Assembly: GCA_946623875.1 (NCBI GenBank)
Contig: CAMORO010000013.1
Location: forward strand, 1 to 42,628
DNA: 42,628 bases
From: an uncultured Lachnospiraceae bacterium
GTDB lineage: Bacteria > Bacillota > Clostridia > Lachnospirales > Lachnospiraceae
Reading direction: 5' to 3'
Shown: positions 1 through 7,212 of the stretch, one piece after another
Position numbering within the stretch: position 1 is the first letter of the stretch
How the letters are laid out: every line of letters starts with the position of its first letter
The notes under the pieces: generated by a model
Database searches by the model: none
Told to the model about the DNA's origin: nothing
The model's input: only the letters and a program-made list of their open reading frames with translations
Translations under genes and position numbers: made by a program

Positions 1-9
1 AAATGATTT

Positions 10-60
10 CTTGAAATTTTCAAGGATGGTTTATACTATTAGATTTTCAAGGTGCAACTG
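10..60 (-). other. possible rRNA-operon spacer sequence
   Basis: Downstream of the tRNA-Ser pair, the minus strand reads GCACCTTGAAAATC and then repeats CTTGAAAA near the window edge, inside an imperfect palindrome at 10-24. CTTGAAAA motifs of this kind are common in Firmicute rRNA spacers and leaders, so an rRNA gene could lie just outside the window to the left. This rests on a short motif only and is weak. Confidence 0.2.
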
Positions 61-84
61 CTTCAGTCTGGTAAGAAGTAAAAC

Positions 85-172
85 GGAGAAGGAGGGATTT
101 GAACCCTCGCGCCGCTATTAACGACCTACTCCCTTTCCAGGGGAGCCCCTTCAGCCGCTTGGGTACTTCTCC
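85..172 (-). tRNA. tRNA-Ser (anticodon GGA)
   Basis: The minus strand folds as a class II tRNA of 88 nt. The acceptor stem is GGAGAAG/CTTCTCC, the anticodon loop CTGGAAA gives anticodon GGA, a long variable arm is present as expected for serine, and the T-loop is TTCAAAT. The 3' CCA is not encoded. It lies 69 nt downstream of a second tRNA-Ser and probably shares its transcript. Confidence 0.96.
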
Positions 173-241
173 AAAGATTACCAATGAACCCAAAACAACT
201 GAAACAGATACAATATTTAATTGAATACTTTCGTATTCAGC

Positions 242-326
242 GGAGAGGATGGGATTCGAACCCATGTGCCCGTGAAGGCAAACGGTTTTCAAGACCGCCT
301 CGTTATGACCACTTCGATACCTCTCC
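242..326 (-). tRNA. tRNA-Ser (anticodon UGA)
   Basis: The minus strand folds as an 85-nt class II tRNA. The acceptor stem is GGAGAGG/CCTCTCC, the anticodon loop CTTGAAA gives anticodon UGA, there is a long variable arm, and the T-loop is TTCGAAT. CCA is not encoded. Together with the GGA isoacceptor it reads most UCN serine codons. Confidence 0.96.
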
Positions 327-352
327 CCGGTCGTTGATTACCCATTATTTTA

Positions 353-375
353 CGCTGACCAGTTTCTCGTCAGCG
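353..375 (-). other. hairpin in the tRNA-Ser leader
   Basis: A perfect 7-bp inverted repeat (CGCTGAC at 353-359, GTCAGCG at 369-375, 9-nt loop) lies between the tRNA promoter and tRNA-Ser(UGA), so it would be in the 5' leader of the precursor. No T-run follows on the minus strand, so it does not look like a terminator. Confidence 0.5.
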
Positions 376-383
376 CATTTAAT

Positions 384-412
384 ATATTAACAAACGATAT
401 TATCAATGTCAA
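384..412 (-). promoter_or_regulatory. sigma-A promoter for the tRNA-Ser pair
   Basis: The minus strand has TTGACA (412-407), a 17-nt spacer and TAATAT (389-384), a near-consensus housekeeping promoter. It starts about 50 nt upstream of tRNA-Ser(UGA) and there is no other obvious target. Confidence 0.75.
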
Positions 413-474
413 TCACTTTTTTAAAATAACTATGCTTTTTAATCAGCAACCTTAATTTTATCTCGGGATGTTTC

Positions 475-687
475 TCATTTTTCCTTCAGGCTGTCCCGCA
501 GTCCCTTTCTGAAAGGCTCTATGAAATAATCCATTACACTCCGTGTCCCTGTTATTATGTCACAGGTTCCCTCTGCTCCGTTACGGTAATTTAATACCGG
601 AGCATCGATAAGCTTTATCTCAACAGGATATACATTTCCGCTTCCCTCTACAGATACCGTTATTTCGGAAACCTGCCATCCATGCAC
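475..687 (-). pseudogene. C-terminal remnant of a HlyD-type secretion accessory protein
   Basis: The frame opens after an in-frame TAA and has only a GTG with no good ribosome binding site. From about residue 7 it reads like the C-terminal beta-barrel and tail of HlyD/bacteriocin-secretion adaptor proteins: V-S-E-I, then NVYPVEI, then an L-NYRNG-EG segment, then TGTRSVMDYFIEPFRKGL and a lysine-rich end. Those families link an ABC exporter to the outside of the cell and are usually 400 residues or more; only about 65 residues remain and no exporter is nearby. I read it as debris of a lost peptide-export locus. A short independent gene is unlikely. Confidence 0.6.
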
Positions 688-908
688 CGGTTATTCCACT
701 TATCGCTATATCCGCACTTACACCCGCAATGATACCTGCTGTTTCATAGTATCTCCTGTCAATAAAAGCTTCATTTGCATTCGGTATCTGCCCATATAAT
801 CATGATCCCATACTGTTCCATCTGAAAACCTGATAGTACATTATCCCAATTACAATATGCCAACTGTGTTGCAATCATTAATTCTTTGTCTGTATAAATC
901 CTACTCAT
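620..908 (-). pseudogene. frameshifted small gene of unknown function
   Basis: The ATG at 908 overlaps the stop of the lipoprotein gene (ATGA), which suggests former translational coupling. The first frame gives 45 residues starting MSRIYTDKELMIATQLAY and stops at 771. The next frame continues with protein-like sequence from about 795 (GQIPNANEAFIDRRYY, then a hydrophobic glycine/alanine-rich part IIAGVSADIAISGITGAW) to a stop at 620, where it overlaps the HlyD remnant. This looks like one protein of about 95 residues broken by a single frameshift. The 'YTDKEL...QLAY' opening is loosely like the N-terminus of some alpha/beta-hydrolase-type secreted proteins, but that is too weak to name a family. 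Confidence 0.45.
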
Positions 909-1705
909 TTTTCTATAGCTTCCTTTCTTATCCTGCAGTATTCATTATAATCTATCATTAGTTTTCCATTGTTTTCATCATACTTAAATTGGTATTTATT
1001 TTTCCACATCATATCACGAAAATAACTATCCTCAATTGTTTCTCTTTTCAAATAATCTCTTACTTTTTGTAATTTATAATCTGCGATTACAAATATGTTA
1101 ACTGCAATAGGCGGAATAATATGTTCATTTATAAGTTCTTGTATCTCATTTTCAAATATTTTATACTCATCCTCTGGTTTTGTATTATAGTATTCGCTAA
1201 TAGGAAGATATATAACAACACCAGCGTATGTGCCATAATCCCTTTCATCTTCTTTAGCCAATTCATATGTTAAATCAACATATGAATTTAATGAGTATTC
1301 TTTATCACGTTCATTTAATTTGAAAGCATATAATGAAAATCCGTCTATATAGTAATCATCCCATAAATCGTCCAAACATTTACTTACCTCATCCCTGATT
1401 TCATCTTCAATAATCTCATCCAAATAACGATCATAGATTATTCTTCCGTCCTTAAATAAATTAGCCTCAAATACCACAGAATCGTCTTTTGTTGGAGAGC
1501 ATACTGCATAAAAATCTTTCCATGCCTGTTGATATATATTTCTTACTTCAAATTCTTCATTATATTTTTCGTATAATGACTTTTTTGCAATCTTTTCCAA
1601 ATGCTTGTCAGAATAAAACCGTTGCGTCCATTCCCCACATCCCACCAATAATGTCATCGAAAAAATAAACACTATTACAACTGATATAAAACTTCTGCTC
1701 TTCAT
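905..1705 (-). CDS. hypothetical lipoprotein
   Basis: A predicted secreted lipoprotein of 266 residues. The ATG at 1705 is chosen because AGAGG lies 5 nt upstream and because it begins a clean signal peptide: MKSRSF, a hydrophobic stretch, then the lipobox LLVGC. An upstream TTG at 1774 would put 23 extra polar residues in front and is less likely. The mature part is rich in Asp, Glu, Tyr and Lys, with no recognised domain; it includes an acidic 'DEIIEDEIRDE' region around one third of the way along. Base composition is clearly more AT-rich than the housekeeping genes to the right, which suggests recent acquisition. The stop overlaps the start of the broken small gene. Function is unknown; an immunity or surface role is only a guess from the nearby secretion remnant. 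Confidence 0.7.
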   Translation of the reverse strand: MKSRSFISVVIVFIFSMTLLVGCGEWTQRFYSDKHLEKIAKKSLYEKYNEEFEVRNIYQQAWKDFYAVCSPTKDDSVVFEANLFKDGRIIYDRYLDEIIEDEIRDEVSKCLDDLWDDYYIDGFSLYAFKLNERDKEYSLNSYVDLTYELAKEDERDYGTYAGVVIYLPISEYYNTKPEDEYKIFENEIQELINEHIIPPIAVNIFVIADYKLQKVRDYLKRETIEDSYFRDMMWKNKYQFKYDENNGKLMIDYNEYCRIRKEAIEK

Positions 1706-1744
1706 AACATCCTCTGATACTTTATTCATTCCCATATATTCTCC

Positions 1745-1774
1745 AATATACACAACTCGCACTTCATCTGCCAA
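1745..1774 (-). promoter_or_regulatory. possible promoter of the lipoprotein gene
   Basis: The minus strand has TTGGCA (1774-1769), an 18-nt spacer and TATATT (1750-1745), ending about 40 nt before the chosen ATG. Moderate match only. If real, it supports the start at 1705 over the upstream TTG. Confidence 0.35.
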
Positions 1775-1809
1775 TAGTTCTGTATTTTTTTAATTTATTG
1801 AAATTGCAA

Positions 1810-1853
1810 AAACGTCGATATCACATAGTTCAGCACATGTGACATCGACGTTT
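1810..1853 (-). terminator. rho-independent terminator-like hairpin
   Basis: A 17-bp inverted repeat pairs 1810-1826 with 1837-1853 (one wobble pair), loop of 10 nt. On the minus strand the stem ends in ACGTTTTT followed by GCAATTTC. It would terminate transcripts coming from the redox cluster to the right, about 240 nt after that cluster's last stop, and it insulates the AT-rich lipoprotein region. Confidence 0.6.
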
Positions 1854-2094
1854 ATCGTAAATGACTTACTTATATCTAATTTAACCATTTACACCATTTC
1901 TGATGCACTTTATTTCTTTTGTGAAGCATTCAGCTAACCCAACAGGATTATTGCAAACATCCTATACAATAACATTAACACGATGTCTTCAATAAATATA
2001 ATCGATGACATCATCATTTGAGTACTACCATGTCAATAAAACAACAGTTGATAATCTTACAAACAAGCTCTTGTCAAAGTATTACCGGCTCCTC
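1854..2094. other. intergenic, no gene seen
   Basis: AT-rich spacer between the terminator hairpin and the polyferredoxin gene. No open frame with a credible ribosome binding site was found on either strand. The minus strand has isolated TTGACA boxes near 2024-2036 and 2073-2080 without a well-spaced -10 partner. Confidence 0.5.
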
Positions 2095-2958
2095 TCATTT
2101 TGTAAGCCGCTGTTTCATTGACAGCGCGCATACAGGGCACGTTTTGATGCATTCTGAGCAGCGTATGCATTCCGGACTGTTCGGATCAGTTTTCGGATCA
2201 ATATTCATCCCGCATACATTTAAACAGGCGTTGCAGTTTATACACTTGTTCGTATCAACCGACATCCTTATTATGGCGACCCTGTTAAACAAGGCGTAAA
2301 AGGCTCCCAGCGGACAGATATACTTACAGAAGGGTCTGTAAATTAAGACCGATGACAGCACGCATATGATAAGAAGCAGGAACTTCCACCGAAAGAGCGC
2401 TCCGGCAGCCGCTCTCATACCCTCGTTCAGGATCACAAGCGGAATGCCTCCTTCAAGAGTCCCTACGGGACACAGGAACTTACAGAAGAAAGGCTCGCCC
2501 ATACCCATTTTGTCCCTGAAGAAAAAGGGAAGCGCAAAGACAAGTATGACCAAAACGGCGTACTTAAAATATCTCATGACTTTATCAATTCCGGCAGGTA
2601 TATGAAGCTTCGGCACGGGAATCTTATACAAAAGTTCCTGAATAAGACCAAACAGACACAGCCATCCGCAAACAAACCTTCCTGCTATCAGACCTATGGT
2701 TGCAAGATATCCGACAACATAAAAGGCGAATTTCCTGTGTTTACCGTCAAAAATGGCCTGCATGGCTCCTATGGGACAGGATCCGAGTGCTCCGGGGCAG
2801 GAATAGCAGTTCATGCCCGGAACGCATAATTTCTTGAGCGGTCCCCGGTATATGATCCCCTTTACAAAACCCTTCAAATACCCGTTTGATAAAAGCCCCC
2901 ACAATATCTGTACGGTCTTTCTCTTTATCCTGTGGTTTTTTAAATCCTCTTTACCCAA
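2095..2958 (-). CDS. 4Fe-4S polyferredoxin membrane protein (NapH/YccM-like)
   Basis: A 287-residue inner-membrane iron-sulfur protein that probably moves electrons across or along the membrane. Several cysteine motifs are visible: VPGMNCYSCPGALGSCPIGA (about 50-65), CGWLC in a membrane segment, FCKFLCPVG, FCKYICPLG, and near the C-terminus two ferredoxin clusters, CINCNACLNVC and CIRCSECIKTCPVC. Four or five hydrophobic helices lie between them. This layout fits NapH/CcoG-like 4Fe-4S proteins. The start is a TTG overlapping the stop of the CXXC peptide by 8 nt, so translation is probably coupled. As the last gene of the ispD-tlpA set, it could pass electrons to the extracellular thioredoxin-like lipoprotein; that partnership is inference. 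Confidence 0.85.
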   Translation of the reverse strand: MGKEDLKNHRIKRKTVQILWGLLSNGYLKGFVKGIIYRGPLKKLCVPGMNCYSCPGALGSCPIGAMQAIFDGKHRKFAFYVVGYLATIGLIAGRFVCGWLCLFGLIQELLYKIPVPKLHIPAGIDKVMRYFKYAVLVILVFALPFFFRDKMGMGEPFFCKFLCPVGTLEGGIPLVILNEGMRAAAGALFRWKFLLLIICVLSSVLIYRPFCKYICPLGAFYALFNRVAIIRMSVDTNKCINCNACLNVCGMNIDPKTDPNSPECIRCSECIKTCPVCALSMKQRLTK

Positions 2959-3154
2959 TGCCTATACACTCCATGCATATATTGACAGCTTTCTGCAGGA
3001 CGATAAGATGCTCGCCCCTGCACACTCCAAAGATGAGTGCTGCTATCGAAGCCGCAAGCATTACGAGTGTTACCACTCCCGGGATTTCTTCCTTATTATT
3101 CATATCCGAATTCCCCGGATCACGGGGACAGGTTCCCTGTTCTTCACGTATCAT
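2951..3154 (-). CDS. CD1871A-family CXXC membrane peptide
   Basis: A 67-residue protein with one transmembrane helix (VVTLVMLAASIAALIFG) and the C-terminal signature of the CD1871A family: FGVCRGEHLIVLQKAVNICMECIGIG. The CMEC pair is a CXXC motif. The start at 3154 has AAGGA 8 nt upstream; an internal ATG at 3103 (MNNKEEIPG) preceded by GGGGA is a reasonable alternative and would give 50 residues. In clostridia this family is found beside TlpA-like thioredoxins and 4Fe-4S membrane proteins, exactly as here, so a role in thiol/disulfide electron transfer is likely but unproven. Confidence 0.8.
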   Translation of the reverse strand: MIREEQGTCPRDPGNSDMNNKEEIPGVVTLVMLAASIAALIFGVCRGEHLIVLQKAVNICMECIGIG

Positions 3155-3164
3155 GTCGCATTCC

Positions 3165-3758
3165 TTACTTCCCGCTGTCTGCCTTATCGAGAAGTCCGGT
3201 GATAATGCTCTCCCATTCTTCTCCGCTTCTTGATCCTACCATCGGGCTTGTCAGCAGGTTCCCTTTTTCATCAACAAAGAACGTCGTGGGAACTGCCGTG
3301 ATCTGTGTGTATCGCATAAGATCCGCTCCTGCGAAGCATACCGGGTATTCCACACCGGTCTGCTTCAGGATATCATCTGCATCCTTAAGGATATTTGGTA
3401 TCAGACCGCCGTTTTCGTAATCGGTCGCATCTGTTGTCACTCCCACTATCTCAAAACCCTTATCCTTATATTTCTTCTCGATCTGCGCAAGCTCCGGCAT
3501 TCCTCTTATGCAGGGGCCGCAAAAGGTTCCCCAGAAATTAAGCATGGTCACCTTATTTCCCGTAACATATTCGGAGAGACTCTTCTCATTCTGCGACTCG
3601 TCATAAACCTTGAACCCGATAAGACCGGCTTCCGTTCCGACCGCCTCTTTACTTATATCACCCGCCTTGCCGGCTTCATCTGTATTTTCACAAGCCGTTG
3701 TTAAGCCTACAGCCAATACAAAAGCTGTCATTAATATAAGTGATTTTCTTTTTATCAT
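3165..3758 (-). CDS. TlpA/ResA-like thioredoxin lipoprotein
   Basis: A 197-residue extracytoplasmic thiol-disulfide oxidoreductase. An N-terminal signal MIKRKSLILMTAFVLAVG leads to the lipobox LTTAC. The thioredoxin fold begins near residue 47 (IGFKVYDESQNEKSL), with the active site FWGTFCGPC around residues 75-83 and the cis-proline segment TAVPTTFF near 155. Such proteins reduce or exchange disulfides of exported proteins. The ATG at 3758 overlaps the stop of ispD (ATGA), so the two are translationally coupled, which is unusual for an isoprenoid gene. It is followed by the CXXC peptide and polyferredoxin, which may supply its electrons. Confidence 0.9.
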   Translation of the reverse strand: MIKRKSLILMTAFVLAVGLTTACENTDEAGKAGDISKEAVGTEAGLIGFKVYDESQNEKSLSEYVTGNKVTMLNFWGTFCGPCIRGMPELAQIEKKYKDKGFEIVGVTTDATDYENGGLIPNILKDADDILKQTGVEYPVCFAGADLMRYTQITAVPTTFFVDEKGNLLTSPMVGSRSGEEWESIITGLLDKADSGK

Positions 3759-4480
3759 GCTATGATCTCCCTTGGATTTGTCATTAAAGCTTCCGCTATT
3801 TTCATGTCTTCCGGTGTTGTTATCTTAATGTTTTTATACGATCCCTCAGATATGTGTACCGGTAATGTCCCGAAATGTTCCATGACCATGGCATCATCCG
3901 TTATTTTCATTCCATCCCGTAACAGCCGCTTTTCCATATCGATCATTTCCTCGTATGCGATCAGTATATCCTTAAACCGGAAAACCTGAGGAGTCTGCAT
4001 CTGCCACACATGCGAACGGTCCGGAGTTTCAACGGCAACCCCGTTGTCATCAACGATCTTGATAGTATCCTTAACGGGCACGGACACTATAGCGGTTCCG
4101 TATTCCTTTACTGTTGCATAAGCACGGTTCAGTATTTCCATATCAATAAATGGTCTGGCTCCATCATGGATAAATATATAATCACAATCCCATGCGGCTC
4201 TGAGACCATTCAGCACCGAATGATATCTTTCCTTACCTCCCAAAACAACATCCGTAGCCTTGGTAATGCCATAACGCTCAATGATATCTGTTTGTACATA
4301 TGATACATCCGCCGGTGAAGCCACCACTATTATCCTGTCTATAAAGCTGTCCTGAAATGCCTTGAGAGAATAATACAGAACCGGTTTCCCACACAATTGA
4401 AGGTATTGCTTGGGCGTTTCAGTATTCATTCTCTTTCCTTTACCCGCAGACAGCACGATCGCTGTGCATATGTATTTCAT
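3755..4480 (-). CDS. ispD: 2-C-methyl-D-erythritol 4-phosphate cytidylyltransferase IspD
   Basis: A 241-residue enzyme of the non-mevalonate isoprenoid pathway, which joins MEP and CTP to make CDP-ME in the cytoplasm. The family signature is present: the CTP loop TAIVLSAGKGKRM at 6-18, PKQYLQLCGKPVL, HDGARPF near 110, VKDTIK near 137 and the C-terminal ITTPEDM. Full length for IspD (about 230). A TarI/IspD-like homologue is possible, but the motifs fit IspD well. It is first in a coupled set with tlpA. Its only Shine-Dalgarno-like sequence, AAGGGGG, ends 12 nt before the ATG and is inside a 7-bp hairpin (see the leader at 4493-4572). Confidence 0.9.
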   Translation of the reverse strand: MKYICTAIVLSAGKGKRMNTETPKQYLQLCGKPVLYYSLKAFQDSFIDRIIVVASPADVSYVQTDIIERYGITKATDVVLGGKERYHSVLNGLRAAWDCDYIFIHDGARPFIDMEILNRAYATVKEYGTAIVSVPVKDTIKIVDDNGVAVETPDRSHVWQMQTPQVFRFKDILIAYEEMIDMEKRLLRDGMKITDDAMVMEHFGTLPVHISEGSYKNIKITTPEDMKIAEALMTNPREIIA

Positions 4481-4492
4481 ATATGTATCGCG

Positions 4493-4572
4493 CCCCCTTT
4501 GTCATAAGGGGGTACCGCTTGCAATATGCATTCGTTATCACGAATGTCATAAGGCGGTGGATTCCTTATGAC
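4493..4572 (-). promoter_or_regulatory. ispD leader with competing RNA hairpins
   Basis: Reading the minus strand 5'->3': GTCATAAGG (4572-4564) pairs perfectly with CCTTATGAC (4554-4546). Next a 7-bp hairpin CATTCGT/ACGAATG (4546-4529) with a 4-nt loop. Then CCCCCTT-ATGACA-AAGGGGG (4512-4493), which sequesters AAGGGGG, the only SD-like sequence before ispD. The 5' arm and loop of that last hairpin contain a second exact copy of CCTTATGAC (4509-4501), which could instead pair with GTCATAAGG and release the SD. This reads like an on/off switch. It could also be the terminator region of the upstream diguanylate cyclase, but no T-run is present. Confidence 0.5.
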
Positions 4573-4628
4573 GGTTCTCAGCTTTCATAACCTTCTTTAC
4601 ACTACCCTGTATGATCCGTCATTACGTT

Positions 4629-6053
4629 TCAATTGCCGATCAGATTAACTCTTCTTTTATCCGGGTGTTCGATATAGTAATTCTCTTTATCTTCGTACAT
4701 TCGCTCATCGGCTTCCCTGAGCGCCCTGTGAATATCGGAGGAATTCTCGGCAATACTGTAACCAATGGCAAATGTCACACCTTCGTAATTCCCGCTTGCC
4801 TTCCTCAGTTCTTTTACCTTCTTTGAAAGCTCCTTCTCCTTTATCGCGGGAATTATGACCGTAAATTCATCTCCGCCCGCTCTGTAGATCATCTTTTCAC
4901 TGAATACCTCTCTCAAGGCGCTTGCCGCATCCTTTAACAGCCTGTCACCAGCCGCGTGTCCATGAACATCGTTGACTGCTTTCAGGCCATTCAGATCCGT
5001 AAACACTATTCCGATGGTTGTATTCTGCTGATCTCCTTCTCTGCTGATCTCATCAACCAGATTGTTCATCTCATTACGGTTATTGACTCCCGTAAGCATA
5101 TCACGCGAGCTTAACACCTTGAGTCTGTCAACCAGCATATGATTGGCCAGCTCCGAAGCAAGTATAAAAGTTGTAAGCTCAAGTGTTTCCTTGATCATTC
5201 CTGCATCTTCGGCATTAAAATTGATCGCCCATATATACCCGAGAAGTTCATTTCGTGATTTCAGTGAAAACAGGACTATCGTTTCCACTCCGGCACTCTC
5301 AAGTGATTCCACCCATATCGGATTGCGTTCCCTGACAACCTCCATATCCTGTCTGTTCTTAACTATAAGACAGTTACTGCCCGATATGGTATCCTCCCAT
5401 GTTTCAACTATATTGTAAAATTTATCATCCACATATTCCTTCATTGAAAGAAGGCTGGATCTGTCTTCAACATCCTCTCCGAGAACCCAGCATCTTCTTT
5501 CAACAGGATCGGTCAGGAGTATGCAGCAGTACTCTGCCTTACATAACTCACGTATATCACCTATTACCTCATTAATGGTCTGATCGAAATCGCTCGTCCC
5601 GCGAAGCTTGATACAGGTCTCAAGTACAGCACCGGCCACTTCACCCGAAACATTGGACAGTCTTTTGGAGTCTGCGACCATATTGATCTCCATTGTATAT
5701 GTACAGTAGCAGATATTTCCGTCCTCCGCATCCACCGGAAGGAAAGTCATGTTAAACCAGACATCATATCTGTCGGGATGAGCATATGAATGAAGACATT
5801 TCTTCTCAACAGCGGAACGGTAGCAGAAATCCTCGAAATTAAGATCCCTCGTCATATAACATGTATATTCACTGTTTGGTTCGAACTTTTCTTTAAACAT
5901 ACGGACTCCCGGCATCGGATGCTCAATGGAATCTATATAGCTCTTATTTCCGGCGACCAGGCATATTTTGCCGTAGCCTCCGCCTTCAAGCTTTTCAACA
6001 GAAACAACGCAGGTCATTGCCGCAATTCCATCACAAATCTTCTGAAAGTCCAT
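4629..6053 (-). CDS. GGDEF diguanylate cyclase with PAS-like and GAF-like sensor regions
   Basis: A 474-residue soluble protein predicted to make cyclic-di-GMP from two GTP. Residues 1-130 look PAS-like, residues about 140-295 GAF-like (ETCIKLRGTSDFDQTI...), and the GGDEF domain covers about 310-474 with TDLNGLKAVNDVHGHAAGD and an intact RAGGDEF at 391-397. No RxxD inhibitory site is visible five residues before GGDEF, so product feedback may be absent. No membrane segment. The start has GAGGAGG 6 nt upstream. It follows tsaD by 72 nt and precedes the ispD leader, so it may be the last gene of the t6A run or have its own promoter. Confidence 0.9.
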   Translation of the reverse strand: MDFQKICDGIAAMTCVVSVEKLEGGGYGKICLVAGNKSYIDSIEHPMPGVRMFKEKFEPNSEYTCYMTRDLNFEDFCYRSAVEKKCLHSYAHPDRYDVWFNMTFLPVDAEDGNICYCTYTMEINMVADSKRLSNVSGEVAGAVLETCIKLRGTSDFDQTINEVIGDIRELCKAEYCCILLTDPVERRCWVLGEDVEDRSSLLSMKEYVDDKFYNIVETWEDTISGSNCLIVKNRQDMEVVRERNPIWVESLESAGVETIVLFSLKSRNELLGYIWAINFNAEDAGMIKETLELTTFILASELANHMLVDRLKVLSSRDMLTGVNNRNEMNNLVDEISREGDQQNTTIGIVFTDLNGLKAVNDVHGHAAGDRLLKDAASALREVFSEKMIYRAGGDEFTVIIPAIKEKELSKKVKELRKASGNYEGVTFAIGYSIAENSSDIHRALREADERMYEDKENYYIEHPDKRRVNLIGN

Positions 6054-6125
6054 ATGCGCCCTCCTCTTTTATCACATACTGTTACTCTCACTGCCGACAG
6101 ATATCCTAATTAATTATAACCATAA

Positions 6126-7154
6126 CTATGCCCTCTCTCCAAGCTTAAGATTGGGTACCGCATTCAGGGTCAGATCACTGCGTACTCCCCTGATAAATTC
6201 ATAGTATCCCGCAACACCGATCATTGCGGCATTGTCGGTACAGTATACCGGTGAAGGATAATATAATTCTATATTGTTGATCTCACACGCTTCCTTCATC
6301 GCTGCACGAAGTGCGGTATTGGATGCAACTCCGCCGGCAATCGCGAATTTCTTAAACCCGAATGACTTAAGCGCTTCCATCGAATGCTCCACAAGCACAT
6401 CCGTAACTGCCTTCTGGAATGATGCTGCCACATCCTCCACCATTATTTCCCTTCCCGCCATACGCTCCGTGTTAAGATAATTAAGAACTGCCGACTTTAA
6501 CCCGCTGAATGAAAAGTCATATTCTTCATCTATTACCTTTGGCCTTGGAAAATCAATCGCCTCCGGATTGCCGTTTTTTGCCGTTTTATCTATCTTGGGT
6601 CCTCCGGGATATCCGAGCCCTATCGCTCTTGCGACCTTATCGAAGGCTTCGCCCGCAGCATCATCCCTGGTACGCCCCAGTATCTCATATTCCCCGTAAT
6701 CAGCCACTCTTACAAGGTGCGTATGTCCGCCCGAAACCACCAGAGATACAAACGGAGGTTCAAGATCTGTATGTTCAATGTAATTGGCACAGATATGGCC
6801 TTCTATATGATGTACCCCGATAAGCTGTATTCCTGTCGCAAAGCTTATGGCCTTGGCTTCGGCCACACCCACGAGCAGCGCACCCACAAGTCCCGGACCG
6901 TAGGTTACCGCTATTGCATCCATTTCATTCAGCGCCATTCCCGCTTCCGAAAGAGCCTGCTCGATGACCTGATTGATCCTTTCGATATGCTTTCTGGATG
7001 CTATCTCCGGAACCACACCCCCGTATAGGGTATGGATATCTATCTGTGAGGAAATAATATTGGACATGACAAAGCGGCCGTTCTTAACAACAGCCGCAGC
7101 AGTCTCATCACATGAGCTCTCTATTGCAAGTATATGTATGTCTTTGTTATCCAT
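6126..7154 (-). CDS. tsaD: tRNA N6-threonylcarbamoyladenosine transferase TsaD
   Basis: A 342-residue ASKHA-fold enzyme that transfers the threonylcarbamoyl group to A37 of ANN-decoding tRNAs. Signature features: [16 protein letters not shown] at the N-terminus, metal-binding HHIEGH near 120, VSGGHTHLV near 143, [19 protein letters not shown] near 168 and AGGVASN near 280. Length is typical. AAGGA precedes the ATG. tsaE and tsaB lie upstream on the same strand, separated by rimI, rnz and a small membrane-protein gene; tsaC is not in the window. Confidence 0.97.
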   Translation of the reverse strand: MDNKDIHILAIESSCDETAAAVVKNGRFVMSNIISSQIDIHTLYGGVVPEIASRKHIERINQVIEQALSEAGMALNEMDAIAVTYGPGLVGALLVGVAEAKAISFATGIQLIGVHHIEGHICANYIEHTDLEPPFVSLVVSGGHTHLVRVADYGEYEILGRTRDDAAGEAFDKVARAIGLGYPGGPKIDKTAKNGNPEAIDFPRPKVIDEEYDFSFSGLKSAVLNYLNTERMAGREIMVEDVAASFQKAVTDVLVEHSMEALKSFGFKKFAIAGGVASNTALRAAMKEACEINNIELYYPSPVYCTDNAAMIGVAGYYEFIRGVRSDLTLNAVPNLKLGERA

Positions 7155-7212
7155 TACTTTTCCTTCTGAATATCCTTATCTATCCTGATGACACCCTGTG
7201 TCCAAAACGGTA

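Noticed and set aside
242-420. Integrative element attached at tRNA-Ser
   Set aside because: No integrase gene and no recognised direct repeat of the tRNA 3' end; the AT-rich genes lie on the 5' side of the tRNA.
2018-2299. Plus-strand open frames opposite the polyferredoxin gene and similar antisense frames across the window (for example 12179-13171 and 21932-23281)
   Set aside because: They lie opposite well-supported genes with clear family motifs, lack ribosome binding sites and have the composition of antisense shadows.
4493-4572. Simple terminator of the diguanylate cyclase gene
   Set aside because: No T-run follows any of the three hairpins on the minus strand, and the last one contains the SD-like sequence of ispD; a switch fits better, though a mixed role is not excluded.
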